Below are positions 45,901 through 55,795 of a stretch of DNA of 64,000 nucleotides, in pieces; position 1 is the stretch's first letter; every line of letters begins with the position of its first letter. This DNA is from Musa acuminata AAA Group (Eukaryota; Streptophyta; Magnoliopsida; Zingiberales; Musaceae): assembly GCF_036884655.1 (NCBI RefSeq), contig NC_088355.1:22670501-22734500 (forward strand). The letters are read 5' to 3'. Both the position numbers and the translations under genes were made by a program. Under the pieces are notes generated by a model that did no database searches, was not told where the DNA came from, and saw nothing but the letters and a program-made list of their open reading frames with translations.

Positions 45901-46201
45901 TGGTGATTCTTCTGCGGACTTCCGGCAAACTCCTGGACTTTGCGACGATCCACTTGGCGAGTTCTGACGAGCTTCGCTTGGCAAGCTTCTGGACTTCTCG
46001 GATCTGTTCTCGCTGAACCTCCAACGACCGTTCGAACTTCCGTCGAACTCTCGAACTCCCAACGTGATCATGATCTTGACTCCGGTGCAACTCCTGCTGC
46101 TTGTCTAACTTTCATCGTAGTTAATCCTGCACACTTATCTCAACACATAGATTAGACAACAAATGACAATTGACTTCATCATCAAAATCTGAGATTCAAC
46201 A
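39937..46201 (-). mobile_element. 3' LTR of S2, split by T3
   Basis: 39937-40278 and 44432-46201 form one LTR of about 2.1 kb. The break lies in the 18-bp array, flanked by AGTTT. TATA lies on minus at about 45080-45093. A GC-rich degenerate array (ggttgcacctctctgccagag units of variable length) occupies 45150-45680. Confidence 0.85.
40279..44426 (-). mobile_element. T3: solo LTR of the T1 family (4148 bp)
   Basis: It starts TGTAATATCCCTCG on minus and ends GGGGGCGTGACA, with TSD AGTTT at 40274-40278 and 44427-44431. It is colinear with the T1 LTRs throughout, with no internal region: 70-bp array of five units from 40962, the CCCACGTCTGGGAG block near 41545, pyrimidine tract at about 42880-44270, and a (CTT) run of about 25 units at 43767-43843. 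Solo LTRs arise by recombination between the two LTRs of one element. Confidence 0.9.
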
Positions 46202-47051
46202 ATCTCCCCCTTTTTGATGATGATAATCAATTGATAATGGAGTTATCCTTAACTCCCCCTATCTATATGCTATTGTTGAGATAAGTCAGCCTTGAATTCA
46301 AGACCTAAGAATTCATGTGACGTATTGATAAGTTAGATCAGTTAAACTTATCAATACTCCCATCATGATACTCATCATGATGTATCTCTTCAAGAATGAT
46401 GTCAAAGCTTGACATACATCATCAAGTTTGTATGATTGTGTTTGTAACTATTCACCATGTAATTTAACATTATCATTTAAAGCTGCGAGGGACTATTACA
46501 TGATGCACACATATTATCATTCTAGCAAGTTTGCATTTACTTCACAAGATAGTTTATCAACTCAAGACATAATGCAAACTATAGCACACGTTCATATATC
46601 TCTTGGTGATGCAAGGATGGCTTAACCATAACATAGTTTATAGCATCACTCAAGTATTTGCAACATAGACATGATCATGGCAGTGTTTATCAATTCATAT
46701 GTTTCTCCCCCTTTGTCATCAACAAAAAGCATGGTAATTGTGATACGAGGAAAACAATATTAGCAAGCTTATAGAGGAATTTTGCATAGATTGCTTTGAA
46801 CATTTCTTCCCCTTTTTTATGAAAGTGGAATCACTTTATCCCGCAAAGATATTACAGGATGAAATACATACACAGGAATCACTTTATCAGATTTATTTCA
46901 GGAACTTATTTTTCATGAAAGTGTACGAATAAATCTGTTTTATAGCATTCGAACAAATAAGATGCATTTGGACAAGATTTTGTTGCAGATTTTCATATAT
47001 AACCATGGCAATCAAGTGATCTGATAATTTAATATAGTCCAAAAAATAGGT
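46202..47051 (-). other. 3' non-coding region of S2 with PPT
   Basis: The polypurine tract AAAAAGGGGGAGAT (minus) touches the LTR at 46202-46215. Additional G-run motifs lie near 46253 and 46704. No gene is seen in these 850 bp. Confidence 0.75.
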
Positions 47052-48560
47052 TTATTTATTCGGACACATCAACATTCCTAATTTTCTTCTAATAAAATCA
47101 AATTGTTCTTCACTTAGAGGTTTTGTAAAAATGTCAGCCAGTTGATGTTTAGTATCGATGAACTCTATGGTTACGTCATGATTAGTGACATGATCTCGTA
47201 TAAAGTGGTGTCTAATATCAATATGTTTTGTTCTTGAGTGTTGTATAGGATTCTTAGTTAAGCATCTTGCACTCGTATTATCACATTTAATGGGAATATC
47301 TTTTAGATTAACTTTGTAATCTTCTAAAGTGTTTTTCATCCATACAACTTGTGCACAGCATGCACTTGCTGCAATATATTCAGCTTCGGTTGTTGATAGT
47401 GCAACCGAGCTTTGCTTCTTAGATGACCAGGAAACAAGTGCATGTCCTAAAAATTGACATGATCCTGATGTGCTTTTTCTATCTAGTCTACAGCCAGCGA
47501 AGTCCGCATCAGCATAAGCTGTTAACTCAAAATTTTCTGATTTTGGATACCATAATCCTAGATTTGTGGTTCCATTGAGATATCTAAGTATTCTTTTGAC
47601 TGCTTTGAGATGAGATATCTTAGGGTTTGATTGAAATCTAGCACAAAGTCCTACACTGAACATGATGTCCGGTCTGGTGGCAGTGAGGTAAAGTAAACTT
47701 CCTATCATACCCCTATAAGTCTTTTGATTGAAGCTTTCTCCACTTTCAAAAATTTCTAACTTAGTGGAGGTGCTCATAGGGGTGCTAATAGCCTTTGAGT
47801 TGTTAATATTAAACTTTTTTAATAAATTCATAGCATATTTAGTTTGACTAATAAAGATGCCATTGCTTAATTGTTTGATTTGTAAACCTAAGAAGAATAT
47901 TAATTCTCCCATTAAGCTCATTTCGAATTCAAGACTCATGGTTCTAGCAAAAGATTCACAGAGAGATTCATTTGTAGAGCCAAAGATAATATCATCAACA
48001 TAAATATGAACAATGAGAAAATTATTTTCAAAATTCTTGATAAATAATGTAGTATCAACCTTGCCTTTTGTGAAATTATTTTCGATAAGAAATGAACTAA
48101 GTCTCTCATACCAAGCCCTTGGGGCTTGATTTAAACCATAGAGAGCTTTAGTTAATCTAAACACATGATTAGGGAGGCTATTATTTTCAAATCCAGGAGG
48201 TTGTTCAACATAAACTTCTTCGGAAATAAAGCCATTTAGAAAAGCGCTTTTAACATCCATTTGAAATAGTTTAAAATTATTACTACTAGCATAGGCAAGG
48301 AGCATCCTTATGGCTTCTAATCGAGCCACAGGAGCGAAGGTTTCTTCGTAATCGATACCTTCTTCTTGGTTGAAACCTTTGGCCACTAATCTAGCCTTGT
48401 TTCTAACCACGATACCATTTTCATCTTGCTTGTTTCTGAAGACCCATTTAGTACCAATAACTAAATGGTCATTTGGCCTAGGAACAAGCTTCCACACCTC
48501 ATTTCTCTCAAATTGATTCAATTCATCTTGCATTGCGATAATCCATGAATCATCTTTCAT
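47052..48560 (-). pseudogene. S2 reverse transcriptase-RNase H (long intact frame)
   Basis: A 502-codon frame with the Ty1/copia [45 protein letters not shown] (catalytic Asp at residue 102), [28 protein letters not shown] and YVDDIIFGS (Asp-Asp at 189-190). RNase H follows with [37 protein letters not shown] and [11 protein letters not shown], ending LADIFTKPL. All catalytic residues that I can recognise are present. It makes DNA from element RNA in cytoplasmic particles. It is part of a single polyprotein, and upstream stops would prevent its synthesis. Confidence 0.9.
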
Positions 48561-50090
48561 GGCTTCATCAACGCATTTGGGTTCAATTTGGGAGAGAAAG
48601 GCGGCATTTGCACAAAAAGTTTTAAGAGAAGATCATGTTTGAACCCCCTTTGACGTGTCTCCTAAGATTAGCTCCTTGGGATGAGCATCTACATACTTCC
48701 AATCCTTGGGTAAGGATATTTCGGGAGTGGATGCATCCAAGTTGCTCGTTGGAGAAGGGGTCTCGTTTAAATTCAAAGAATCAAAATTAACATCTTCGTC
48801 AAGATCATTTTTCGTGATTTCGGAAATCTCATTGAAAACAACATGAATAGATTCTTCAATAATTAAAGTTCTTTTATTGAAGATACGAAAGGCTTTAGAA
48901 ACAGTAGAATAACCAAGAAAGATTCCTCCATCAGATTTAGCATCAAATTTTTCTAAGTTGTCATTTTCATTTAAGATAAAACACTTACTCCCAAAGACTT
49001 TAAAATATGAAACATTGGGTTTTTTATTGTTCCATAACTCATAGGGAGTTTTGGTTAGTAGAGGTCTTACTAGAACTCTATTCAAAATGTAGCCTGCAGT
49101 ATTTACGGCTTCAGCCCAAAAATATCTGGGTAGGTTGTATTCATTCAACATGGTTCTTGCCATTTCTTGTAAATTTCGATTTTTTCTTTCTACAACTCCA
49201 TTTTGTTGAGGATTTCTAGGAGTAGAGAAATTATGATTGTATCCATTGAGTTCACAAAATTCCTGGAAATCATGGTTTTGAAATTCACCACCATGATCAC
49301 TTCTAATTGACGAAATCATAGAACCTTTCTCATTCTGAACAAGTTTGCAAAACTTAGTAAAATATCTAAGGCATTCACTCTTCTATTTTAAGAAGTAAGT
49401 CCATGTGTATCTGCTGTAGTCATCCACGATGACAAAGGCGTATTTGCTACCTCCTAGGCTTGATGTGGAGATAGGTCCGAACAAATCCATATGGATCAAT
49501 TGTAAGGGCCTAGAGGTGCTTATTTGGTTTTTAGATTTGAAGCTACTCTTAATTTGTTTACCTAATTGGCAAGCATCACATACATTGTCTTTGATGAACT
49601 TGATACGAGGAATTCCTCTTACAAGTTCTTTGGATGATATTTGAGTGATTAGTTTCATGCTAGCATGACCTAATCTTCTATGCCATATCCAAGCATCCTC
49701 ATTCAAAGTAGAAAAACACATTTCATTACATAAATTATTGATGTCAATAGTATATACGTTATTTTGTTTTAATGCAATCATAGATATGTTTTTGTGTGGT
49801 TTTTCAATGATGCAAGCATTAGATTCAAATATGATAATATATCCTTTATCACATAATTGACTAATGCTCAAGAGGTTATGTTTTAAACTATCCACTAGCA
49901 AAACATCTTCAATAGAGAAGTTGGATTTGTTACCTATGGTTCCTTTGCCAATGATTTTACCCTTGTTGTTGTCTCCGAAGGTGACATATCCTTCGTCTAT
50001 GCTAGTGAGCTTAGAGAATTGAGATGGATCTCCGGTCATATGCCTTGAGCATCCACTATCAAGGTACCATCTCTTGCTCCTAGCTTGCGA
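48561..50090 (-). pseudogene. S2 protease and integrase, interrupted by two stops
   Basis: The protease box WYLDSGCSRHMTGD lies at about 50040-50080. The frame goes through VLLVDSLKHNLLSISQLCDKGY to the integrase zinc domain (WHRRLGHAS, NVCDACQLGKQ) and core (LIHMDLFGPI, YAFVIVDDYSRYTW). An in-frame TAG at about 49380 splits it. The second part (48633-49319) has SDHGGEFQN and FSTPRNPQQNGVVERKNR (DDE motif D and E), then TPYELWNNKKPN and a linker. A TGA near 48641 separates it from RT; S1 reads CGA (Arg) there. Confidence 0.85.
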
Positions 50091-51675
50091 TGGTTTAGTT
50101 TTCTACAAGAAAGGATGATGTTTAGGTACCCATTTGCTTTTGGGTGCCTCACAAATAGATCTACATTTTCTATCATGTTGCATAGAATTTGTCATGGTTC
50201 CTTTAGGAACCCAAATCAATTTGTTTGGACTAATTTTCTTAAATGGACAATAGTGCGTCTTGTGTCCAAACTTGCAACAAAAGTTGCATTTGCTTTGATG
50301 TCTAACATGTATGATGGGGCCTTTTATGAAGGTGGTTGGATTTTGGTGAAGACTTCTCACGAATCCAATTCCACTTCTTATGGGGACGTGACCCTTGTTG
50401 GTAAGGATCATGTTTAATGACTTGCTACCAACCTCAAATTTCTTCAAGGTATCCTTAAGTAGCAAGTTTTCTTTTTGGAGAGTTTCTAGATCATGGCATT
50501 TTATGCATGAGCTTAAGTTATCAAGATATTCAGTATTTAACTTGTCGAAATTACAAATAAGACTATCATGCTGTTTTTTTAGCAATTTATATTTATTACT
50601 AATAGTCTTACACTCATCAAACAATTCATGGAAAGCATTTAATAATTCATCGAATGATAAATTAATTTGTTACCTCGTCTTCGATGGCCATTAAGGCGTA
50701 ATGAGCAACTTGCTCGGTGTTGGACTCCTCTTCTTCGGATGCGCTCGAGTCATCCCATGTTGCTTGAAGAGACTTCTTCTTTGATGTTCTCCTTTTTACT
50801 TGGGGACAATCACTCTAGTAGTGTCCCGGCTTTTTGCATTCATAGCAGATCACTTGGTCCTTCTTGGGTTTAAGTTTATTTTTTGCATCATTCTTAAACT
50901 TGTTTCTTTTAAAGAACTTTTTAAACTTTCTTGTTAGAAGTGCCAAGTCATCATCACAGTCCTTATCACTTGAGTTTTCTCTCAAGTGGCATTCAGAGGT
51001 TTTAAGTGCCATATCCTTCCTGTTCTTTCGAATGATGTCTTCTTGCTCTTCATGAGCTTTACAAGTCATTTCGTAGGTCATTAATGACCTGATTAGTTCT
51101 TCAAGAGGGAAGTTGCGCAGATCTTTTGCCTCTTGAATAGTAGTGACTTTAGGATCCCAATTCTTAGGAAGGGATCTTAGTATCTTATTTACGAGTTCAA
51201 AATCCGAAAAACTTTTTCCAAGTCCTTTTAGACCGTTGACGACATCCGTGAAACGGGTAAACATGTCACCAATGGTTTCACTTGGTTTCATTCGAAAAAG
51301 TTCAAAAGAATGTAACAACAGATTGATTTTTGACTCTTTCACTCTACTTGTGCCCTCGTGGGTCACTTCGAGTGTGTGCCAAATATCAAATGCAGTTTCG
51401 CAAGTTGAAACACGATTAAACTCGTTTTTATCAAGTGCGCAAAATAAGACATTCATAGCCTTTGCATTAAGAGCGAAAGCCTTCTTCTCCAATTCATTCC
51501 AATCGATCATTGGAAGAGAAGACTTTGAAAATCCGTTTTCAACAAGGTTCCACAGTTCAAAATCCATAGAGATAAGAAAGATCCTCATTCGGGTCTTCCA
51601 GTAGGTGTAGTCCGTCCCACTGAACATGGGTGGACGTGTAATAGAATGCCCCTCTTGGTTTCCGGCGTATGCCAT
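50091..51675 (-). pseudogene. S2 gag, with stops and a frameshift
   Basis: The start is ATG 51675 (MAYAGNQEGHSITRPPMFSG). The copia gag (UBN2-type) core runs from YTYWKTRMRIFLISMDFELW through THEGTSRVKESKI, MFTRFTDVVNGLK and LRSLPKNWDPKVTTIQEAKD. The zinc knuckle CYECKKPGHY ends at a TAG (50815-50817), so the last Cys lies after the stop. The downstream part (50103-50624) has a coiled FDECKTISNKYKLLKKQHD and a second knuckle CNFCCKFGHKTHYC, reached through a frameshift near 50666. It ends at a TAG near 50103, after which the frame continues into the protease. Confidence 0.85.
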
Positions 51676-51711
51676 CTCTCTTGGGTTTTAATCCGTTAGA
51701 GAGTTAACCTT

Positions 51712-51723
51712 GCTCTGATACCA
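51712..51723 (-). other. Primer-binding site of S2
   Basis: TGGTATCAGAGC on minus, two bases inside the 5' LTR; the initiator tRNA-Met site typical of Sireviruses. Confidence 0.9.
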
Positions 51724-51725
51724 AC

Positions 51726-53808
51726 TGTTAGGATCGAGAGCACTAAGAGGGGGGGGGGTGAATTAGTGCAGCGGAAATCTTACAGCAATTTAAAACCGAA
51801 ATGTGCGTTCGTTCGATAAAATCTATTATGATGCAAAATCCGATTCACAGTTTGTATTTAAGCGCAGTTTGCATCTAAGCGCAGATTGCGTCTAAGAGCA
51901 GATTACGTCTAAACGCAGTTTTACGTCTAAACACAGTTTTACGTCTGAACGCAGTTTTGCGTCTGAACGCAGTTTTACGTCTGAACGCAGTTTTACGTCT
52001 GAACGCAGTTTTGCGTCTGAACGCAGTTTTGCGTCTGAACGCAGTTTTGCGTCTGAACGCAGTTTTGCGTCTAAACGCAGTTTTGCGTCTAAACGTGGTT
52101 TTACGTCTAAACACAGTTTTGCGTCTAAACGCAGTTTTACGTCTAAACACAGAAACTGAACTTTGAAAATCTTTTTGTGAATGTGCAGAAAGCAGTTTGC
52201 AGTTATGAATGGAATCAAAGCGTAAGCGTAAACTGCGATGTAAAGATCGTACGAAAACACCGATTTACGTCTCAATGCAAATTCGGAAAGATCTGAACTT
52301 AGAGAATCGTTCGTAAAAGCGCAGAGGGCAGTAGCTATGTAGGAGGTTTGCAGTAATGATAAAGTGCTAAAAAATAAACGCAAACCAGAGATTTAGAGTG
52401 GTTCGGTCAGTCTTGACCTACTCCACTTTTGGCTTCCTCCACCGATGAGGTTGCCGACATCAACTAGAGGCCTTCCTTCAATAGGCGAAGGCCAACTGCC
52501 CTTTTACAGTTTCTCTCCTTTTGACAGGCTCAGGAGACAACCTTTACAGATCCTTTCTCTCCTCTCTTTACAACTCAAGACTTTGAAGAACAGAAAGAGG
52601 AGAACTTTTGGACTTGACACAATTTTGAGCTCTTAGAATCACAGAAAAGATCAGGAATTCGGAGTGGATCTGTACCCTTTCTGTGCTGAACGGGTGGGGT
52701 ATTTATAGGCCCCAACCCAGTTCAAATTTGGAGCTCAAAACGATCAAATCCCGGAATTCCGGGATCAAGCGGTTGCACCTCTTGACTGGAGAGGTTGCAC
52801 CGCCTAGCAGAGCTCGAAGACTGCGCTCAGGCGGATGCACCTCTCTGTCAGGGGTGGTTGCACCTTTCTGCCAGAGCTCGAAGACCGAGCTCAGGCGGTG
52901 CATCTCCTGACCAGAGAGGTTGCACCTCTCTGCCAGAGGTGGTTGCACCTCTCTGCCAGAGCTCGAAGACCAAGCTCAGGCGGTGCCTCTCCTGTCCAGA
53001 GAGGTTGCTCCTCTCTACCATAGCTCGAAGACCGAGCTTGGTGGTTGCACCTCTTGGCAGAGCTCGAAACTTGAGCTCTAGCGGTGCTACCTCTTGACAG
53101 AGGAGGTTGCACCGCCCAGTCTCGCTTGGAGACTGAGCCCTGGGCGGTTGCAGCGCTTGGCTAGGGCGGTTGCACCGCCCAGTCTCGCTGGGAGACATAT
53201 CCTGGGCGGTTGCACCGCTTGGCTGGGGCGGTTGCACCGCCCAGTCTCGCTAGGAGACATATCCTGGGTGGTTGCACCGCCCACAGCACCTTGGGTCCGA
53301 ATGGGTTGAACCATTCGACCCAATTTGAGTTCTTCAGGGGCCCAATTGCCCCAGGATTAAGCTAATGGGATCACCTCCCATTCCTAACTTAATCAACGTG
53401 CTAACTACGATTAAATCTAAGACAATTTCTGTAGCTTTGCTTCGGTACGTCAATCGCTTCTTCCGGCGAGTTTCCGGCGAACTTCCGTCGATCATCCGAT
53501 GAACCCTCGGTGATGCTTCTGCGGACTTCCGGCAAACTCCTGGATTTTGCGACGATTCACTTGGCAAGTTCCGACGAGCTTCGCTTGGCAAGCTTTCGGA
53601 CTTCTCGGATCTGTTCTTGCAGAACCTCCGACGACCGTCCGAACTTCCGTCGAACTCTCGAACTCCCAACGTGATCATGATCTTGACTCCGACGCAACTC
53701 CTACTGCTTGTCTAACTTTCATTGTAGTTAATCCTGCACACTTATCTCAACACATAGATTAGACAACAAATGACAATTGACTTCATCATCAAAATCCGAG
53801 ATTCAACA
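51726..53808 (-). mobile_element. 5' LTR of S2 (2083 bp)
   Basis: It matches the 3' LTR with scattered, mostly transition differences. On plus coordinates: nine G at 51749-51757, an uninterrupted 18-bp array (acgcagttttgcgtctga) at about 51905-52150, TATA (minus) at 52697-52709, and a GC-rich 60-bp-type array at 52770-53290. The frames of Arg/Lys or Leu/Asn repeats in the array are not genes. Confidence 0.9.
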
Positions 53809-53813
53809 ATTTG

Positions 53814-55795
53814 ATCATTCAATATAGTCTGAAAAATAATTTTAACAAATTCATCTATTCGGACACATCAACATTCCTAATTCGCTTCTTATGAAATCAA
53901 ATTGTTCTTCACTTAGAGGTTTTGTAAAGATGTCAGCTAGTTGATATTTCGTATTTATGAATTCTATGATTACATCATGATTCGTAACATGATCTCGTAT
54001 AAAGTGATGTCTGATATCAATATGTTTTGTTCTCGAGTGTTGTATAGGGTTTTTTGTTAGGCATATTGCACTTGTGTTATCACATTTAATGGGAATGTTT
54101 TTGAGATGAACTTTATAATCTTCTAAGGTATTTTTCATCCAAACAACTTGTGCACAGCATGCACTTGCTGCAATATATTCAGCTTCGGTTGTTGATAGTG
54201 CAACCGAGTTTTGTTTCTTAGAAGTCCAGGAAACAAGGGCATGTCCTAAGAATTGACATGTTCCTGATGTGCTTTTTCTATCTAATCTACAACCAGCGAA
54301 GTCCGCATCAGCATAAGCAGTTAACTCAAACTTCTTTGATTTTGGGTACCATAATCCTAGATTTGTGGTACCATTAAGATATCTGAGTATTCTTTTAACT
54401 GCTTTGAGATGAGATATCTTAGGGTTTGATTGAAATCTAGCACAAAGTCCTACACTAAACATTATGTCTGGTCTAGTTGCAATGAGGTAAAGTAAACTTC
54501 CTATCATACCCCTATAGGTTTTTTGATCGAAGCTTTCTCCACTTTCATCAATTTCTAACTTAGTGGAGGTGCTCATAGGAGTGTTAATAGCTTTTGAGTT
54601 ATTCATATTAAACTTCTTTAGTAAACTCATAGTATATTTAGTTTGGCTAATAAAGATGCCATTGCTTAGTTGTTTGATTTGTAGACCTAAGAAGAATGTT
54701 AATTCTCCCATTAGACTCATTTCGAATTCACGACTCATAGTTTTAGCAAAGGACTCACAAAGAGATTCATTCGTAGAACCAAAGATAATATCATCAACAT
54801 AAATTTGAACAATGAGAAAATTATTTTCAAAGTCTTTGATGAATAATGTAGTATCAACCTTGCCTTTTATGAAATTATTTTCAATAAGAAAGGAACTAAG
54901 TCTCTCATACCACGCCCTTGGGGCTTGTTTTAAGCCATAGAGAGCTTTAGTTAATCTAAACACATTATTAGGGAGGCTATTATTTTCAAATCCAGGAGGT
55001 TGTTCAACATAAACTTCTTCGGAAATAAAGCCATTTAGAAAAGCGCTTTTAACATCCATTTGAAATAACTTAAAATTATTACAACTAGCGTAGGCAAGGA
55101 GCATCCTTATGGCTTCCAATTGAGCCACAGGTGCGAAGGTTTCTTCGTAATCGATACCTTCTTCTTGGTTGAAACCTTTGGCCACTAGTCTAGCCTTGTT
55201 TCTAACCACGATACCATTTTCATCTTGCTTGTTTCTAAAGACCCATTTAGTACCAATAACTAAATGGTCATTTGGCCTAGGAACAAGCGTCCACACCTCA
55301 TTTCTCTCAAATTGATTCAATTCATCTTGCATTGCGATAATCCATGAATCATCTTTCATGGCTTCATCAACACATTTGGGTTCAATTTGCGAGAGAAAGG
55401 CGGTGTTGCCACAAAAATTCTTAAAAGAGGATCGTGTTTGAATCCCCTTTGATGTGTCTCCTAAGATTAGCTCCTTAGGATGAGCGTCTAAATACTTCCA
55501 ATCCTTGGGTAAGAAAGTGGATGCATCCAAGTTGCTAGTTGGAGACGGGGTTTCGTTTAAATTCAAAGAATCAAAGTTAACATCATCATCAACATCATTC
55601 TTCTTAATTTCGAAAATCTCATTGAAAACAACATGGATGGATTCTTCAATAATTAAGGTTCTTTTATTGAAAAAATACGAAAAGCTTTAGAAACCGAAGA
55701 ATAACCAAGAAAGATTCCTTCATCAGATTTAGCATCGAATTTTCCTAAGTTATCCTTTTCATTCAAGATAAAACACTTACACCCAAAGACTTTAA
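53814..55795 (-). pseudogene. S1 RT-RNase H and end of integrase linker
   Basis: This is the longest uninterrupted coding frame in the window (53851 to about 55566, about 571 codons, open upstream so the true start is in the missing integrase). It contains [48 protein letters not shown] (Asp-Asp at 258-259), [28 protein letters not shown] and [11 protein letters not shown] and RNase H residues look intact. Between 55567 and 55795 the integrase tail is frameshifted in an A run (about 55673). The segment is cut at 55795 by S3; S1 integrase, gag and 5' LTR lie outside the window. Confidence 0.85.
55791..55795. repeat. Left TSD candidate of S3 (TTTAA)
   Basis: S1 coding sequence (matching S2 near 48990) ends with TTTAA directly before the S3 LTR. 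The second copy should follow the 3' LTR beyond 64000. Confidence 0.6.

Larger units (their letters stand above)
39937..53808 (-). mobile_element. Element S2: full-length Sirevirus (Ty1/copia), minus strand
   Basis: The order on minus is 5' LTR (51726-53808), tRNA-Met primer site, gag, PR, integrase, RT, RNase H, repeated PPT region, then 3' LTR (39937-46201) interrupted by the solo LTR T3. It is nested in S1, of the same family and orientation. It is coding-complete apart from several stops and one frameshift. Confidence 0.9.

Noticed and set aside
51875..52150. Frame encoding repeated FRRKTA units, and similar frames at 40106-40324
   Set aside because: A direct product of the 18-bp tandem array in the Sirevirus LTR; unit number and frame differ between copies.
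51905..52150. Possible CRISPR-like array (regular short repeats)
   Set aside because: Units are contiguous 18-mers without unique spacers, in a plant retroelement LTR.
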